From assembly GCA_041747755.1 (NCBI GenBank), contig JBGTEN010000239.1, positions 1 through 42,732 of the forward strand: a DNA stretch of 42,732 nt, given 5' to 3'. The stretch is from Aurantibrevibacter sp041747755 (GTDB lineage Bacteria; Bacteroidota; Bacteroidia; Flavobacteriales; Flavobacteriaceae). The notes beneath the pieces are model-generated. The model saw nothing but the letters and a program-made list of their open reading frames with translations. It made no database searches and was not told where the DNA came from. The position numbers were made by a program, and so were the translations under genes. Position 1 is the stretch's first letter, and every line of letters starts with the position of its first letter. Shown here piece by piece: positions 7,660 to 15,442 of this stretch.

Positions 7660-8418
7660 TTATGAATTCATTGCCGAAATAATCAGATCTTTAAATTCCT
7701 TGGAAATGGGAATAAGGGTATTGTTTATCATAATATCCTTGCTATTTATTGCGCCAATATGATCCACATTTACGATGTATGATTTGTGGGCTCTATAAAA
7801 TTTATTGGAAGGTAATTTCTCTAAATAATCTTTTAAAGGCGAACGAACTAAAAATTTCTTGTCAACTGTATTTACTTCTAAATAAACGTTGTCTGCTTTA
7901 ATAAATTGTATATCCTCAAACTGAATCCTGTAATACAAGTTTTGCTTTTTTACAAAGATGGAGTCTTTTAAAATTGAATTTGACATTGGTCTGTCAGGAC
8001 CAAAGGGATCTATACTTTCCGAGCTGCCGGATTTTTCTAAATAATTAAAGTTAGACAGTGCTATTTCAATAGAAGTATATAAATCTTGTTGTTCAAATGG
8101 TTTCACTAAATAACCATTTGGCTTAACCGTCTTAGCATTTTCTACCGTAGCCCTATCAGAATTAGAGGTAACAAAAATAAAGGGAATATTATATTTATCC
8201 CTTATGTGCTTACCCAAATCTATTCCTGTCTTTTGTGAAGCCAGAATAATATCAATAAGGACAAGGTCTACTTGTTTGGTTTTTAAGACTTCCTCCGCTT
8301 GTTCATAAACAATGACGTTATCTACAATCTCATAGCCGATTTCCTCTAACATGGATTGCATGTCATCTGCAATGATAACATTGTCTTCTACAATAAGAAT
8401 CCGAATTGGCTGTTCCAA
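7660..8418 (-). CDS. LytTR-family response regulator
   Basis: 252-residue cytoplasmic regulator. The receiver domain (about 1-125) has acidic residues E11/D12 in LIVEDN, phospho-acceptor D56 in DLVLIDIIL, T84 in FVTSNSD and K106 in GYLVKPF. A linker leads to a LytTR DNA-binding domain at about 150-250 (IQFIKADNVYLEV, then FYRAHKSYIVNVDHI). The frame has no ATG before the receiver: it opens at a stop at 8433-8431 and the only sensible start is TTG at 8418, since the next ATG would remove the first receiver strand. It follows menA by 34 bases and may share its transcript, with a possible extra promoter at 8448-8455. Likely partner of the TPR kinase downstream and likely ligand of the two operator modules in between. 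Confidence 0.9.
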   Translation of the reverse strand: MEQPIRILIVEDNVIIADDMQSMLEEIGYEIVDNVIVYEQAEEVLKTKQVDLVLIDIILASQKTGIDLGKHIRDKYNIPFIFVTSNSDRATVENAKTVKPNGYLVKPFEQQDLYTSIEIALSNFNYLEKSGSSESIDPFGPDRPMSNSILKDSIFVKKQNLYYRIQFEDIQFIKADNVYLEVNTVDKKFLVRSPLKDYLEKLPSNKFYRAHKSYIVNVDHIGAINSKDIMINNTLIPISKEFKDLIISAMNS

Positions 8419-8447
8419 AGTTGGGTTGGTTTAGATAGTTATAGAAT

Positions 8448-8455
8448 CAAATTTA
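8448..8455 (-). promoter_or_regulatory. -7 element upstream of response-regulator gene
   Basis: Minus-strand TAAATTTG matching TAnnTTTG, overlapping the end of menA and 30 bases before the TTG start. No TTG at -33; may be chance. Confidence 0.3.
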
Positions 8456-9361
8456 CAAAAAATTATTAAAACTAAAGTAAAACAGTAGTGCCAACAGAAA
8501 AGTGCTTAGGGCCAATTTTTTAAGTTCAGGATCTAATAGTAGTGGATCTGAATTTGTTTTAATGTTTTTGATGTGTAAAATAATCGGAATAAAAGCAAGG
8601 AGCGGGATAAAGTTCCAATAGCTTTGAGAATGTAGTATAATAAAAAGAAGGACACTTACAAACGCCAAAGCAAGCAGAAAAAGGTGGTATTTTTTGCCAT
8701 TTTCAAAACCTAATTTTACAACCAGGGTATTTTTCCCGGAATTCTTATCCGAACTATAATCGCGAAGGTTATTAAGGTTAAGTACAGCTGAACTCAATGC
8801 TCCAATGGAAATTGCTGGCAAAACTGCCTCCAGAGTTATGAATTTAGTATACAAAAACATAGACCCCAAAACAGCTAATAAACCAAAAAAAACAAAAACA
8901 AAAATATCTCCCAGACCACGGTAACCATAAGCATTCTTTCCTACCGTGTATTTTATGGCTGCCCAAATACTTATAAAACCCAAAATCAAAAACAAGATAA
9001 GATACCCTATGTATTGTAGGCCAAAAGAAAAACAAAGCAAACCTATAACTAAAATTACATCAATTACCACGGCGTAGATTATGCCGTGTTTGAGTTCTTT
9101 TCGAGATAGAATACCACTTTGTAAGGCCCGTTTTGGCCCAATACGTTCTTCATTATCGGTTCCTTTGATACCATCACCGTAGTCATTTGCAAAATTTGAG
9201 GTAATTTGAAAAGCTACAGTTACTAGTATAGCAAGAACAAAAATCAAAGAATTATAATACTGATAATAATTTGCTAATGCAGTACCTACGAATACTCCGG
9301 ATATAGAAAGCGGAAGTGTTCTTAACCGTGCTGCAAGCAGCCACGCTTTAATCTTAGACAA
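8453..9361 (-). CDS. menA: 1,4-dihydroxy-2-naphthoate polyprenyltransferase MenA
   Basis: UbiA-superfamily membrane enzyme that joins a polyprenyl chain to DHNA to give demethylmenaquinone. The protein begins SKIKAWLLAARLRTLPLS, as in many MenA proteins, and has about eight to nine membrane helices. The first Asp-rich motif is NFANDYGDGIKGTD (56-69) and the second is in NNLRDYSSDKNSGKNT, for Mg2+-diphosphate binding. Length 302 is normal. The start codon is TTG at 9361: an in-frame stop lies a few codons upstream and no ATG is available. The TTG sits one base after the stop of the upstream SPOR-like gene, so translation is probably coupled. The response-regulator gene follows closely. Confidence 0.93.
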   Translation of the reverse strand: MSKIKAWLLAARLRTLPLSISGVFVGTALANYYQYYNSLIFVLAILVTVAFQITSNFANDYGDGIKGTDNEERIGPKRALQSGILSRKELKHGIIYAVVIDVILVIGLLCFSFGLQYIGYLILFLILGFISIWAAIKYTVGKNAYGYRGLGDIFVFVFFGLLAVLGSMFLYTKFITLEAVLPAISIGALSSAVLNLNNLRDYSSDKNSGKNTLVVKLGFENGKKYHLFLLALAFVSVLLFIILHSQSYWNFIPLLAFIPIILHIKNIKTNSDPLLLDPELKKLALSTFLLALLFYFSFNNFL

Positions 9362-9362
9362 A

Positions 9363-9962
9363 TTAATATGGGTCTTCTATTTTTATCCGCTTACCTCCTT
9401 TGTATGAAGCAACAAATGCATCTTCAAAACCTAATTTTACTAATTGATACCTAAAAGATTGAGCCTCGGCCAAGGTTTCAAAATTTCCCAAAGAATAGGA
9501 ATAAAATGGATTAGTTTTAACAAACAGTGTATTGTTTAATGCCTCCGAAGCCAAAATAATATTATTGTCTACAAACGATTTCACTTGCACAGAATAGATG
9601 GTTTCTTTTTCTAAGAAATTTTTAGCCAAATAAAATTCTTTAACCAAACTTAGTTCTTCATTTTGTTGCTTTAAATTATTTATTCTGGCTTTTATGGCAT
9701 CCAGACTATCAATAGAAACCAATAAATTATTTCTATTTTCATAACTATTCGATCTACTTAGACCAGCTGTGAAAGAGGTAATGGCGAGTGTACCTATTAA
9801 GAATAGTCCGGTAACTCCAGCCAAGATATTACGTTGAATTTTACTTCTTTTAAGCTCTTTATTCTTAAATTTTATTTGATCTAAGAGACGCTCATTAATA
9901 ATTTGAGCTTTGTCAATATCTTTATGTAATTCCAGCAAATCGCTTTCTTCTATAAATGGCAT
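9363..9962 (-). CDS. Single-pass membrane protein with SPOR-like C-terminal domain
   Basis: 199 residues. An N-terminal cytoplasmic coiled-coil stretch (about 1-45) precedes one transmembrane helix at about 47-67 (ILAGVTGLFLIGTLAITSF), followed by an external coiled coil (about 80-115). The C-terminal 75 residues (YSVQVKSF ... FYSYSLGNFETLAEAQSF ... VASYKGGKRI) resemble a SPOR or related two-strand repeat fold, with the GNF-xxxxEAxxF pattern typical of that family, which binds denuded peptidoglycan glycans. It ends one base before the menA start. Function is not known; a cell-envelope or division role is an inference from the domain only. Confidence 0.75.
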   Translation of the reverse strand: MPFIEESDLLELHKDIDKAQIINERLLDQIKFKNKELKRSKIQRNILAGVTGLFLIGTLAITSFTAGLSRSNSYENRNNLLVSIDSLDAIKARINNLKQQNEELSLVKEFYLAKNFLEKETIYSVQVKSFVDNNIILASEALNNTLFVKTNPFYSYSLGNFETLAEAQSFRYQLVKLGFEDAFVASYKGGKRIKIEDPY

Positions 9963-10038
9963 GTTGGTTTGTTTTTCAGAAAATTCTATTCTTTTTAAAT
10001 TCGATTATTAAGTTAATAATCTAGCTGATATTGTGATG

Positions 10039-10046
10039 CAAAAGTA
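10039..10046 (-). promoter_or_regulatory. -7 element upstream of SPOR-like/menA/regulator operon
   Basis: Minus-strand TACTTTTG matching TAnnTTTG, 76 bases before the ATG at 9962. No TTG at the usual -33 distance. Confidence 0.35.
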
Positions 10047-10139
10047 AGAGTTTTATAAATAGTAAAAAATTAAACAGGAATTTTATTTAGTATATTGATC
10101 TGATTGTCATAATATTAAATCTTGTTGCTTAACTAAGCA

Positions 10140-10970
10140 CTATTTCAGATATATACCATCTTCCTTAATCTCAATTTTTCGTTCTTTGTACAAGGCTCCT
10201 ATTCCTTTTTTAAAGGTTTTTTTACTCATATGAAAAACACGTTTAATATCCTCCGGATCAGACTTATCATGAAGACTTAAGAAACCACTGTGCATCAGTA
10301 ATTTTTCGTAAATAGCATTTGCAGCAGGTTCCTGACTTTTAAAACCAATAGGTTGAAGTGAAACATCTATTTTTTGATCCGGTCTGATATTTTTTATATA
10401 ACCTTTGACTTTATCTCCTATAGCTATTTTCTTGAAGATTTCATTGGAATAAACCAGTCCTTTATGTTGGTTATTAATGATGACCTCCCAACCCAAATCT
10501 GTTTCCCTGGTTACAATTAAATCAACTTCATCTTGGACATTAATAGTTAAATTTTCATTACTTATAAATTTATCCAATTTATTGGAAGCCACCAATCTGT
10601 TAGAAACTTCGTCTAAATAGCAGTAGATTACATACCACTGACCTTCTTTCATTTTAGATCGTTGTTCTCTAAAAGGTACCAACAGGTGCTTTTCTAACCC
10701 CCAATCCAGAAATGCACCAAAATCATTCACTTCTGCAACTTCCAGTAGTTGAAAATTATTTACAGTTACATAGGGTATTAACGATGTGGCCACAGGTCGT
10801 TCATCGTAATCCAAATAACAAAAAACTTTTATACGTTCTCCAATTTCAAATGTTTCAGGAACATACTTATTAGGAAGTAAAATATCATTTCCTTCTTCAT
10901 CGCCTAAGAACAAGCCGACACTGGTGTCTCTTAGTATTTCAAGAGTATTATATTCTCCTAGATTTATCAT
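10140..10970 (-). CDS. cvfB: CvfB-like S1 RNA-binding protein
   Basis: 276-residue cytoplasmic protein with the CvfB/YitL layout: tandem S1-type OB folds (LLEVAEVNDFGAFLDWGLEKHLLVPF is the clearest, near 80-105; a third around 150-210 with GDKVKGYIKNIRPD) and a C-terminal winged-helix segment (VFHMSKKTFKKGIGALYKERKIEI). The Staphylococcus protein affects virulence-gene expression through RNA; in Bacteroidota the role is not established. It is flanked upstream by the terminator at 11002-11030, so it is probably its own transcription unit. Confidence 0.85.
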   Translation of the reverse strand: MINLGEYNTLEILRDTSVGLFLGDEEGNDILLPNKYVPETFEIGERIKVFCYLDYDERPVATSLIPYVTVNNFQLLEVAEVNDFGAFLDWGLEKHLLVPFREQRSKMKEGQWYVIYCYLDEVSNRLVASNKLDKFISNENLTINVQDEVDLIVTRETDLGWEVIINNQHKGLVYSNEIFKKIAIGDKVKGYIKNIRPDQKIDVSLQPIGFKSQEPAANAIYEKLLMHSGFLSLHDKSDPEDIKRVFHMSKKTFKKGIGALYKERKIEIKEDGIYLK

Positions 10971-11001
10971 TTTGCTAAAGTAAATTTAAAAAGGCATGGG
11001 T

Positions 11002-11030
11002 AAAAAAAAACCGTTCTCATTTAGAACGGT
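11002..11030 (-). terminator. Intrinsic terminator after the DUF2853 gene
   Basis: Eight-base stem ACCGTTCT/AGAACGGT with a five-base loop, followed on the minus strand by a run of nine T. It lies 22 bases after the DUF2853 stop and just before the CvfB gene. Confidence 0.85.
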
Positions 11031-11052
11031 CTTCCATGAACTTTTCGAAATT

Positions 11053-11394
11053 CTATTTATAAACAGATTCTTTCTTAAAATGCTTAGCGAGCATATAATA
11101 TACTACTGCTCTATACTTATTTTTCTCAGAAACACCATATTTCGCAATTACACTATCTATGGCTTCACCAAGTTGTGGGCCATCTTTTAAGCCTAACTTT
11201 TTAATTAAAAAGTTGTTTCGAACGGTTGCAATCTCCTTGTCATCAGTTCCTGAAACCTTAGAAGCATCCGCATTGTATATGGATGGGCCTAAGCCTATTG
11301 TAACCTTTGTCAGTAATGCCAAATCGGCTTTTTCGCCAAATTTGCTCTGGATGTCAGCAGCGTACTTTTCTATTAATTCATCTCTTTTGCTCAT
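11053..11394 (-). CDS. DUF2853 family protein
   Basis: 113-residue soluble, mostly helical protein beginning MSKRDELIEKYAADI, with VTIGLGPSIYNADASKVSG and KYRAVVYYMLAKHF, which match my memory of DUF2853. A TTG three codons upstream (11403) is possible, but the ATG at 11394 fits the family start. Function is unknown. It sits 39 bases after menD on the same strand and ends at a strong terminator, so it is the last gene of the menI-menF-menD unit. Related flavobacterial genomes often carry it beside menD or menB, but nothing in the sequence suggests an enzyme. Confidence 0.8.
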   Translation of the reverse strand: MSKRDELIEKYAADIQSKFGEKADLALLTKVTIGLGPSIYNADASKVSGTDDKEIATVRNNFLIKKLGLKDGPQLGEAIDSVIAKYGVSEKNKYRAVVYYMLAKHFKKESVYK

Positions 11395-11433
11395 AATTGT
11401 CAATGGTCTTTATGGTTTTTTAATTAACTCACT

Positions 11434-13188
11434 CTAAGATATAAAATCAAAATAACCGAGCAAAATTTTATCATTTAATAATCTGGGTGTTTTTACTTCT
11501 AACAATCTTGGGGTTTCAGATTCCTTATAAAACCAATCAAGGACTCGAAAAAGATCTTCTTGATTGTTTACTGCTTTATAGGCTATATCATGCATTTCAC
11601 ATAACTTGGAGGCGTTATAATTGTGTGTCGTTTCAAAATAGGTTTCAAAGTTATCGCTATCCTCTTTTCCAGGTAATATTCTGAAGATTCCCCCTCCCCC
11701 ATTGTTAATTACAATTATTCTAAAATCTGGCCTGATATGCTTATTCCATAATCCATTGCTATCATAGAAAAAACTTAAATCGCCGGTAATCAAAAGTGTA
11801 GGGTATTTACTTTTTAAAGCACCTCCGACTGCTGTGGAAGTGCTACCATCTATACCACTTGTTCCTCTATTACAGAAGACTTTTATGGACGTTTCTAATG
11901 TGAACAATTGTGAATAGCGAACAGTAGAACTATTTGCCAAATGTAACTGATAGTTCTTTGGAATAGTATTGAATACGCAGCCCAAAACCGCCATGTCTGA
12001 AAACGGTATATTTTTTAAATATGCCGTCCTTTTTATCTCGTAATTTACTTTAATTGCGCTCCAAAAATCAAAATAATCACTGGTTATCGGACCAACAAGT
12101 TTTAAAAATGAACCAAAAAATTTATTTGGCTCCCATTTAAAATGCTTGGTTAGCGAAAAAAACGTGTTGTCAGCTTTATTCTGCCCAATATGCCAATGCT
12201 CCGTAGGCTTGTATTGTCTAAGAAAAGCCTTTATTTTTTTAGATACAATTTGTCCACCCAGAGTAATCAGAATTTCTGGTTGTAATTGTTTAAATAAGTT
12301 TACCTGATCTGTTGATTTTTCGATTGGGGCTAAAATACTATCAATACTGGAAAAAAAATTGGGGTGATGCATATTAGAGGTGGTTTCGGTAAAAACAAGC
12401 ACTGAGGAATCTTTACCTAAGCTATCTAAAATGGTGTCTTCTATTGTTTGAGGAGAATTCACGCCAATAAGTACCATTTTCTTTTTTGATGAATTCCATT
12501 TTAGGGCAAAATCTTCTAAATTTTCATCGGATGATTTTTTCTTGTAGACCAAATCCAGAATTTTTGCAAAAACAGAAGCTTGGCTCACCCTTCCATATAA
12601 AGGTTCTTCAAAAGGAATATTTATGTGCACGGGTAATTGCTCTTGAATTGCGATATTTATTACTCTGTTAAGTTCTGAATCATTGTAATTCTGAACATAC
12701 TCTTGATTTAGCTCTAAACTTTTTTCTTGGATAATTTCTGGAGCGTAGATATTAATCCTATCAGTGGAATGTACCACATCTTGTTTTAAATTGGCCGAGT
12801 AGCCAATGTGCCGTTCAAAAACATTATCTTGACGTATGGTTTGTCCGTCTCCTATATCTACCTTGTAAAATGGCCGATCGGCAGAGATAACAATTAACGG
12901 AATATTACTGTAAAAGGCCTCAGCAATCGCAGGATAATAATTTAATAATGCACTGCCAGAGGTGCAAACTACGGCCACTGCTTTTTTTTGCTGCTGAGCA
13001 ATCCCAAGGGCAAAAAAAGCAGCAGAGCGCTCATCAACAACACTAAAACACTCAAAATAAGAATCTTCTGAAAAACCAATAACTAGCGGAGCATTTCTGG
13101 ATCCGGGAGAAATTACAATATACTTTATACCTTTTGCTTTGCAATGAAAAACTAAAGATTGAGCGGATGGTATGCTGGGATATTTCAT
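11434..13188 (-). CDS. menD: 2-succinyl-5-enolpyruvyl-6-hydroxy-3-cyclohexene-1-carboxylate synthase MenD
   Basis: Thiamine-diphosphate enzyme that joins 2-oxoglutarate and isochorismate, the first committed menaquinone step. The N-terminus has SPGSRNAPLVIGF and DERSAAFFALG, the latter with the conserved glutamate that activates ThDP, followed by CTSGSALLNYYPAIAEAF. The C-terminal part has GTSGIDGSTSTAVGGAL and GDLSFFYDSNGLW, the diphosphate/Mg2+ motif, and NNGGGGIFRILPG. Length 584 is normal. The ATG at 13188 is 49 bases after the menF stop. A -7 element immediately upstream suggests a separate near-leaderless start in addition to read-through from menI-menF. Confidence 0.95.
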   Translation of the reverse strand: MKYPSIPSAQSLVFHCKAKGIKYIVISPGSRNAPLVIGFSEDSYFECFSVVDERSAAFFALGIAQQQKKAVAVVCTSGSALLNYYPAIAEAFYSNIPLIVISADRPFYKVDIGDGQTIRQDNVFERHIGYSANLKQDVVHSTDRINIYAPEIIQEKSLELNQEYVQNYNDSELNRVINIAIQEQLPVHINIPFEEPLYGRVSQASVFAKILDLVYKKKSSDENLEDFALKWNSSKKKMVLIGVNSPQTIEDTILDSLGKDSSVLVFTETTSNMHHPNFFSSIDSILAPIEKSTDQVNLFKQLQPEILITLGGQIVSKKIKAFLRQYKPTEHWHIGQNKADNTFFSLTKHFKWEPNKFFGSFLKLVGPITSDYFDFWSAIKVNYEIKRTAYLKNIPFSDMAVLGCVFNTIPKNYQLHLANSSTVRYSQLFTLETSIKVFCNRGTSGIDGSTSTAVGGALKSKYPTLLITGDLSFFYDSNGLWNKHIRPDFRIIVINNGGGGIFRILPGKEDSDNFETYFETTHNYNASKLCEMHDIAYKAVNNQEDLFRVLDWFYKESETPRLLEVKTPRLLNDKILLGYFDFIS

Positions 13189-13196
13189 AAGCGATA

Positions 13197-13228
13197 CAAA
13201 AATACAAAGGAAGATTGTCTTATACCAA
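13197..13228 (-). promoter_or_regulatory. Possible promoter for menD
   Basis: Minus strand: TTG (13228-13226), 21 bases, TATTTTTG (13204-13197). The spacing is slightly longer than the usual 19-20. The transcript start would fall almost at the ATG (13188). Confidence 0.4.
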
Positions 13229-13237
13229 TGTGCTATC

Positions 13238-14302
13238 TCAATTAACAGTATTTAAAATTATGCTAAGCATAGTGCTACTTTTAGATATTGTTTCTTCCCA
13301 TTCTTTTTTTGCATCAGAATTTTTTGTTATCCCTCCACCAACATATAATATGGCCAAATTCCCTTTAAGTTGCAGGCACCTTAAATTAACAAAGAGTTCG
13401 GTTCTATTTTCTTTATGAGGCCCAAAATTTAACTCGCCCAGATATCCTGTATAATATTCTCTGTCATAATTTTCATTTTTCAGGATAAACTGTTTTGCGG
13501 ACAACTTTGGAATTCCACATACAGCCGGGGTTGGATGTAGTGTTTTAATGAGTTTTTCAAGTTTAGCATTTTCTGCCAAACCGGATATAGTGGTTCTCAA
13601 ATGCCAGAGACTACCTGCTTTTACAGATTCTAATGTTGATATTTTCAGATCTTGAACTTCATCTTTTAGTTCCTCTAAAATGTAATTTGTCACCAACGAT
13701 TGCTCTTCTAATTCCTTGCTAGTCCAAACAGGAGGTTTATTTGTTCGGTTAATTTGTGTTCCCGCTAGAGACATAGTATCAAAATTTTCAGCATTAACGC
13801 GCATCAGTAATTCGGGAGTTGCCCCTATCCAAAGCCCAACACCTGGGTGGTAAAACATATAGCAGAATGCAGAAAAATAAGTAGCTAATATTTCTTTAAA
13901 AAGAGCAATAGGACACCCTTCATAATGTACTTCTAACTTTCTGGAAAGGACCACTTTAGTAAGGGAGCCTAAATTTATTTTCGCAACACCTTTTTTTATC
14001 AAATTGATATGAAAATCTTTCTGCTCTTCGTTAAAGACCTTAAAAAGAGGCAAGTTGGATGTTTTTTTTTCCTCCAAAACATATCGCATTTCTAGAGTTT
14101 CATCAGGCCTAATTAATATGGCTGGTTTGCGCGAATCAAATGGAGCAAAAATAAATCCTCTTTCTCTAAAGTCCCGTAGATTATAAATTTTGTTATTTCC
14201 TTGTAAAATGCAACATAAATTAACTGCACCAGGCTTTCGGTAAATTACCAAGGGTAATTCCTTTTGGTAATGTTGTTCAATAGTTTCCCAAAATGCTGTC
14301 AA
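13238..14302 (-). CDS. menF: Isochorismate synthase (MenF/EntC family)
   Basis: Chorismate-utilising enzyme that converts chorismate to isochorismate, the substrate of MenD. Conserved core segments are visible: WIGATPELLMRV, MSLAGTQINR, LRTTISG, HPTPAVCGIPK and YDREYYTGYLGE, which hold the Mg2+ and substrate ligands. At 354 residues it is shorter than E. coli MenF, with a reduced N-terminal half. The start codon is TTG at 14302: no ATG occurs upstream before other genes and the next ATG would remove about 70 residues. The TTG is five bases after the menI stop, which supports coupling. Placement with menD argues for menaquinone rather than siderophore synthesis. Confidence 0.9.
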   Translation of the reverse strand: MTAFWETIEQHYQKELPLVIYRKPGAVNLCCILQGNNKIYNLRDFRERGFIFAPFDSRKPAILIRPDETLEMRYVLEEKKTSNLPLFKVFNEEQKDFHINLIKKGVAKINLGSLTKVVLSRKLEVHYEGCPIALFKEILATYFSAFCYMFYHPGVGLWIGATPELLMRVNAENFDTMSLAGTQINRTNKPPVWTSKELEEQSLVTNYILEELKDEVQDLKISTLESVKAGSLWHLRTTISGLAENAKLEKLIKTLHPTPAVCGIPKLSAKQFILKNENYDREYYTGYLGELNFGPHKENRTELFVNLRCLQLKGNLAILYVGGGITKNSDAKKEWEETISKSSTMLSIILNTVN

Positions 14303-14307
14303 CTTTT

Positions 14308-14730
14308 TTATTTTTTTGGCAAGGCTATGGTGGTAAGTTTACAAATGGAGATCATGTTAGCTGATTCATCTGTAATTTTAATTTCCCAAAGCTGAGTTGT
14401 ACGTCCTTTGTGAAGCAAAATTGCTTTTGCAAAAACATAACCCTCGCGAATACTTTTTACGTGATTAGCAGAAATTTCAATTCCTCTTATGAAAAATTCT
14501 TGAGCGTTTAAAAAAATATAGGAAGCTGCGCTGCCAACACTTTCAGCAAGTGCAATTGTTGCTCCACCATGTAAGACTCCATCTGGTTGGTAAACTTTTG
14601 AAGTTACGGGCATTCGGGCAACTAAAAAATCATCTCCCACATCCATATATTCTATATCCAAAGTCTCCATTAATGTGCCCTTTCGGTTATCGTTACATAT
14701 TTTAAGAATTTTTTCCTTTAAATCTTCCAT
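14308..14730 (-). CDS. menI: Hotdog-fold thioesterase, probable DHNA-CoA thioesterase MenI
   Basis: 140-residue PaaI/YdiI-type hotdog protein. DGVLHGGATIALAESVGSAAS carries the HGG motif and the catalytic glutamate; KSIREGYVFAKA and TTQLWEIKITDE complete the fold. DHNA-CoA hydrolysis is inferred from the position directly before menF-menD; a general acyl-CoA thioesterase is the alternative. I place the start at the ATG at 14730 (MEDLKEKILKIC); a longer frame to 14835 would overlap the divergent acetyltransferase gene and adds 35 non-conserved residues. Probable first gene of menI-menF-menD-DUF2853. Confidence 0.85.
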   Translation of the reverse strand: MEDLKEKILKICNDNRKGTLMETLDIEYMDVGDDFLVARMPVTSKVYQPDGVLHGGATIALAESVGSAASYIFLNAQEFFIRGIEISANHVKSIREGYVFAKAILLHKGRTTQLWEIKITDESANMISICKLTTIALPKK

Positions 14731-14783
14731 CAAATCAAATTTTTGTAAAATTAGGGAATAGACCAACAACAAATGCTTTTCCT

Positions 14784-14791
14784 TATATTTG
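14784..14791 (+). promoter_or_regulatory. -7 element for the acetyltransferase gene
   Basis: TATATTTG matching TAnnTTTG, 31 bases before the ATG at 14823. No TTG at -33. It faces the minus-strand element at 14811-14818. Confidence 0.45.
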
Positions 14792-14810
14792 ATTTTTAAA
14801 ATAACCCAAC

Positions 14811-14818
14811 CAAATCTA
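14811..14818 (-). promoter_or_regulatory. -7 element for the menI-menF-menD unit
   Basis: Minus-strand TAGATTTG matching TAnnTTTG, about 80 bases before the menI ATG. The -33 TTG is not at normal spacing. Confidence 0.4.
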
Positions 14819-14822
14819 CTGT

Positions 14823-15380
14823 ATGAAGGTGACAATTCCTATTTTAGAAAATGATATCGTAGTTCTTTCGGAGTTGAGTTTAGAAAATTATCACCACCTT
14901 ATTTCAATTGGAGCAGAGGATAAATTGATCCAATATTCACCTTCAGATATTGGAACTCCAGATGCACTTAAAAGCTATGTTGAACTCGCTATTCAGAAGT
15001 ATGAGGAAAATTCTGCAATACCCTTTATCATTTTTGACAAGAGAGCTCAGAAATATGCTGGTAGTACCAGGTTTATGAATATAGACTGGAATAATAGGGT
15101 AATTGAAATAGGCTCTACCTGGATTGGACGGGCATTTCACAGTAGTGGATTAAATAGTGCTACTAAAGAACTTATGCTGAATTATGCCTTTACTACTCTA
15201 AATTTTGAAAAAGTTGAGTTCCGAATAGATGAAAGAAATATTCAATCGCGAAAGGCAGTAGAAAAATTAGATGCTAAACTGGAAGGCATTTTAAGAGAAA
15301 ATGTATATTTATTGGACGGATACAAAAGAAATACTTGTTGTTATGGCATTCTAAGAAGTGAATGGAATAGTACTTTGTAG
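14823..15380 (+). CDS. GNAT-family N-acetyltransferase (RimJ/RimL-like)
   Basis: 185-residue cytoplasmic protein of the Acetyltransf_3 group. It shows the N-terminal strand ILENDIVVLSELSLEN, the central strands AGSTRFMNIDWNNRVIEIGSTWIG that precede the acetyl-CoA site, and the helix-strand pair LNYAFTTLNFEKVEFRIDERNIQSRKAVEKLDAKLEGI typical of RimJ/RimL proteins. The substrate cannot be told; ribosomal proteins, small amines or peptides are all possible. It is transcribed away from the menaquinone cluster from a short shared intergenic region. Confidence 0.85.
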   Translation: MKVTIPILENDIVVLSELSLENYHHLISIGAEDKLIQYSPSDIGTPDALKSYVELAIQKYEENSAIPFIIFDKRAQKYAGSTRFMNIDWNNRVIEIGSTWIGRAFHSSGLNSATKELMLNYAFTTLNFEKVEFRIDERNIQSRKAVEKLDAKLEGILRENVYLLDGYKRNTCCYGILRSEWNSTL

Positions 15381-15442
15381 CAAGCTTCACAACTTCTATT
15401 AGGCAACTAACTATCAGGAAAAAAGGTAACTTTTAAAGGGGC

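Noticed and set aside
10126..10139. Short palindrome TGCTTA-AC-TAAGCA after the CvfB gene
   Set aside because: Six-base stem with a two-base loop and no T-run; not a credible terminator.
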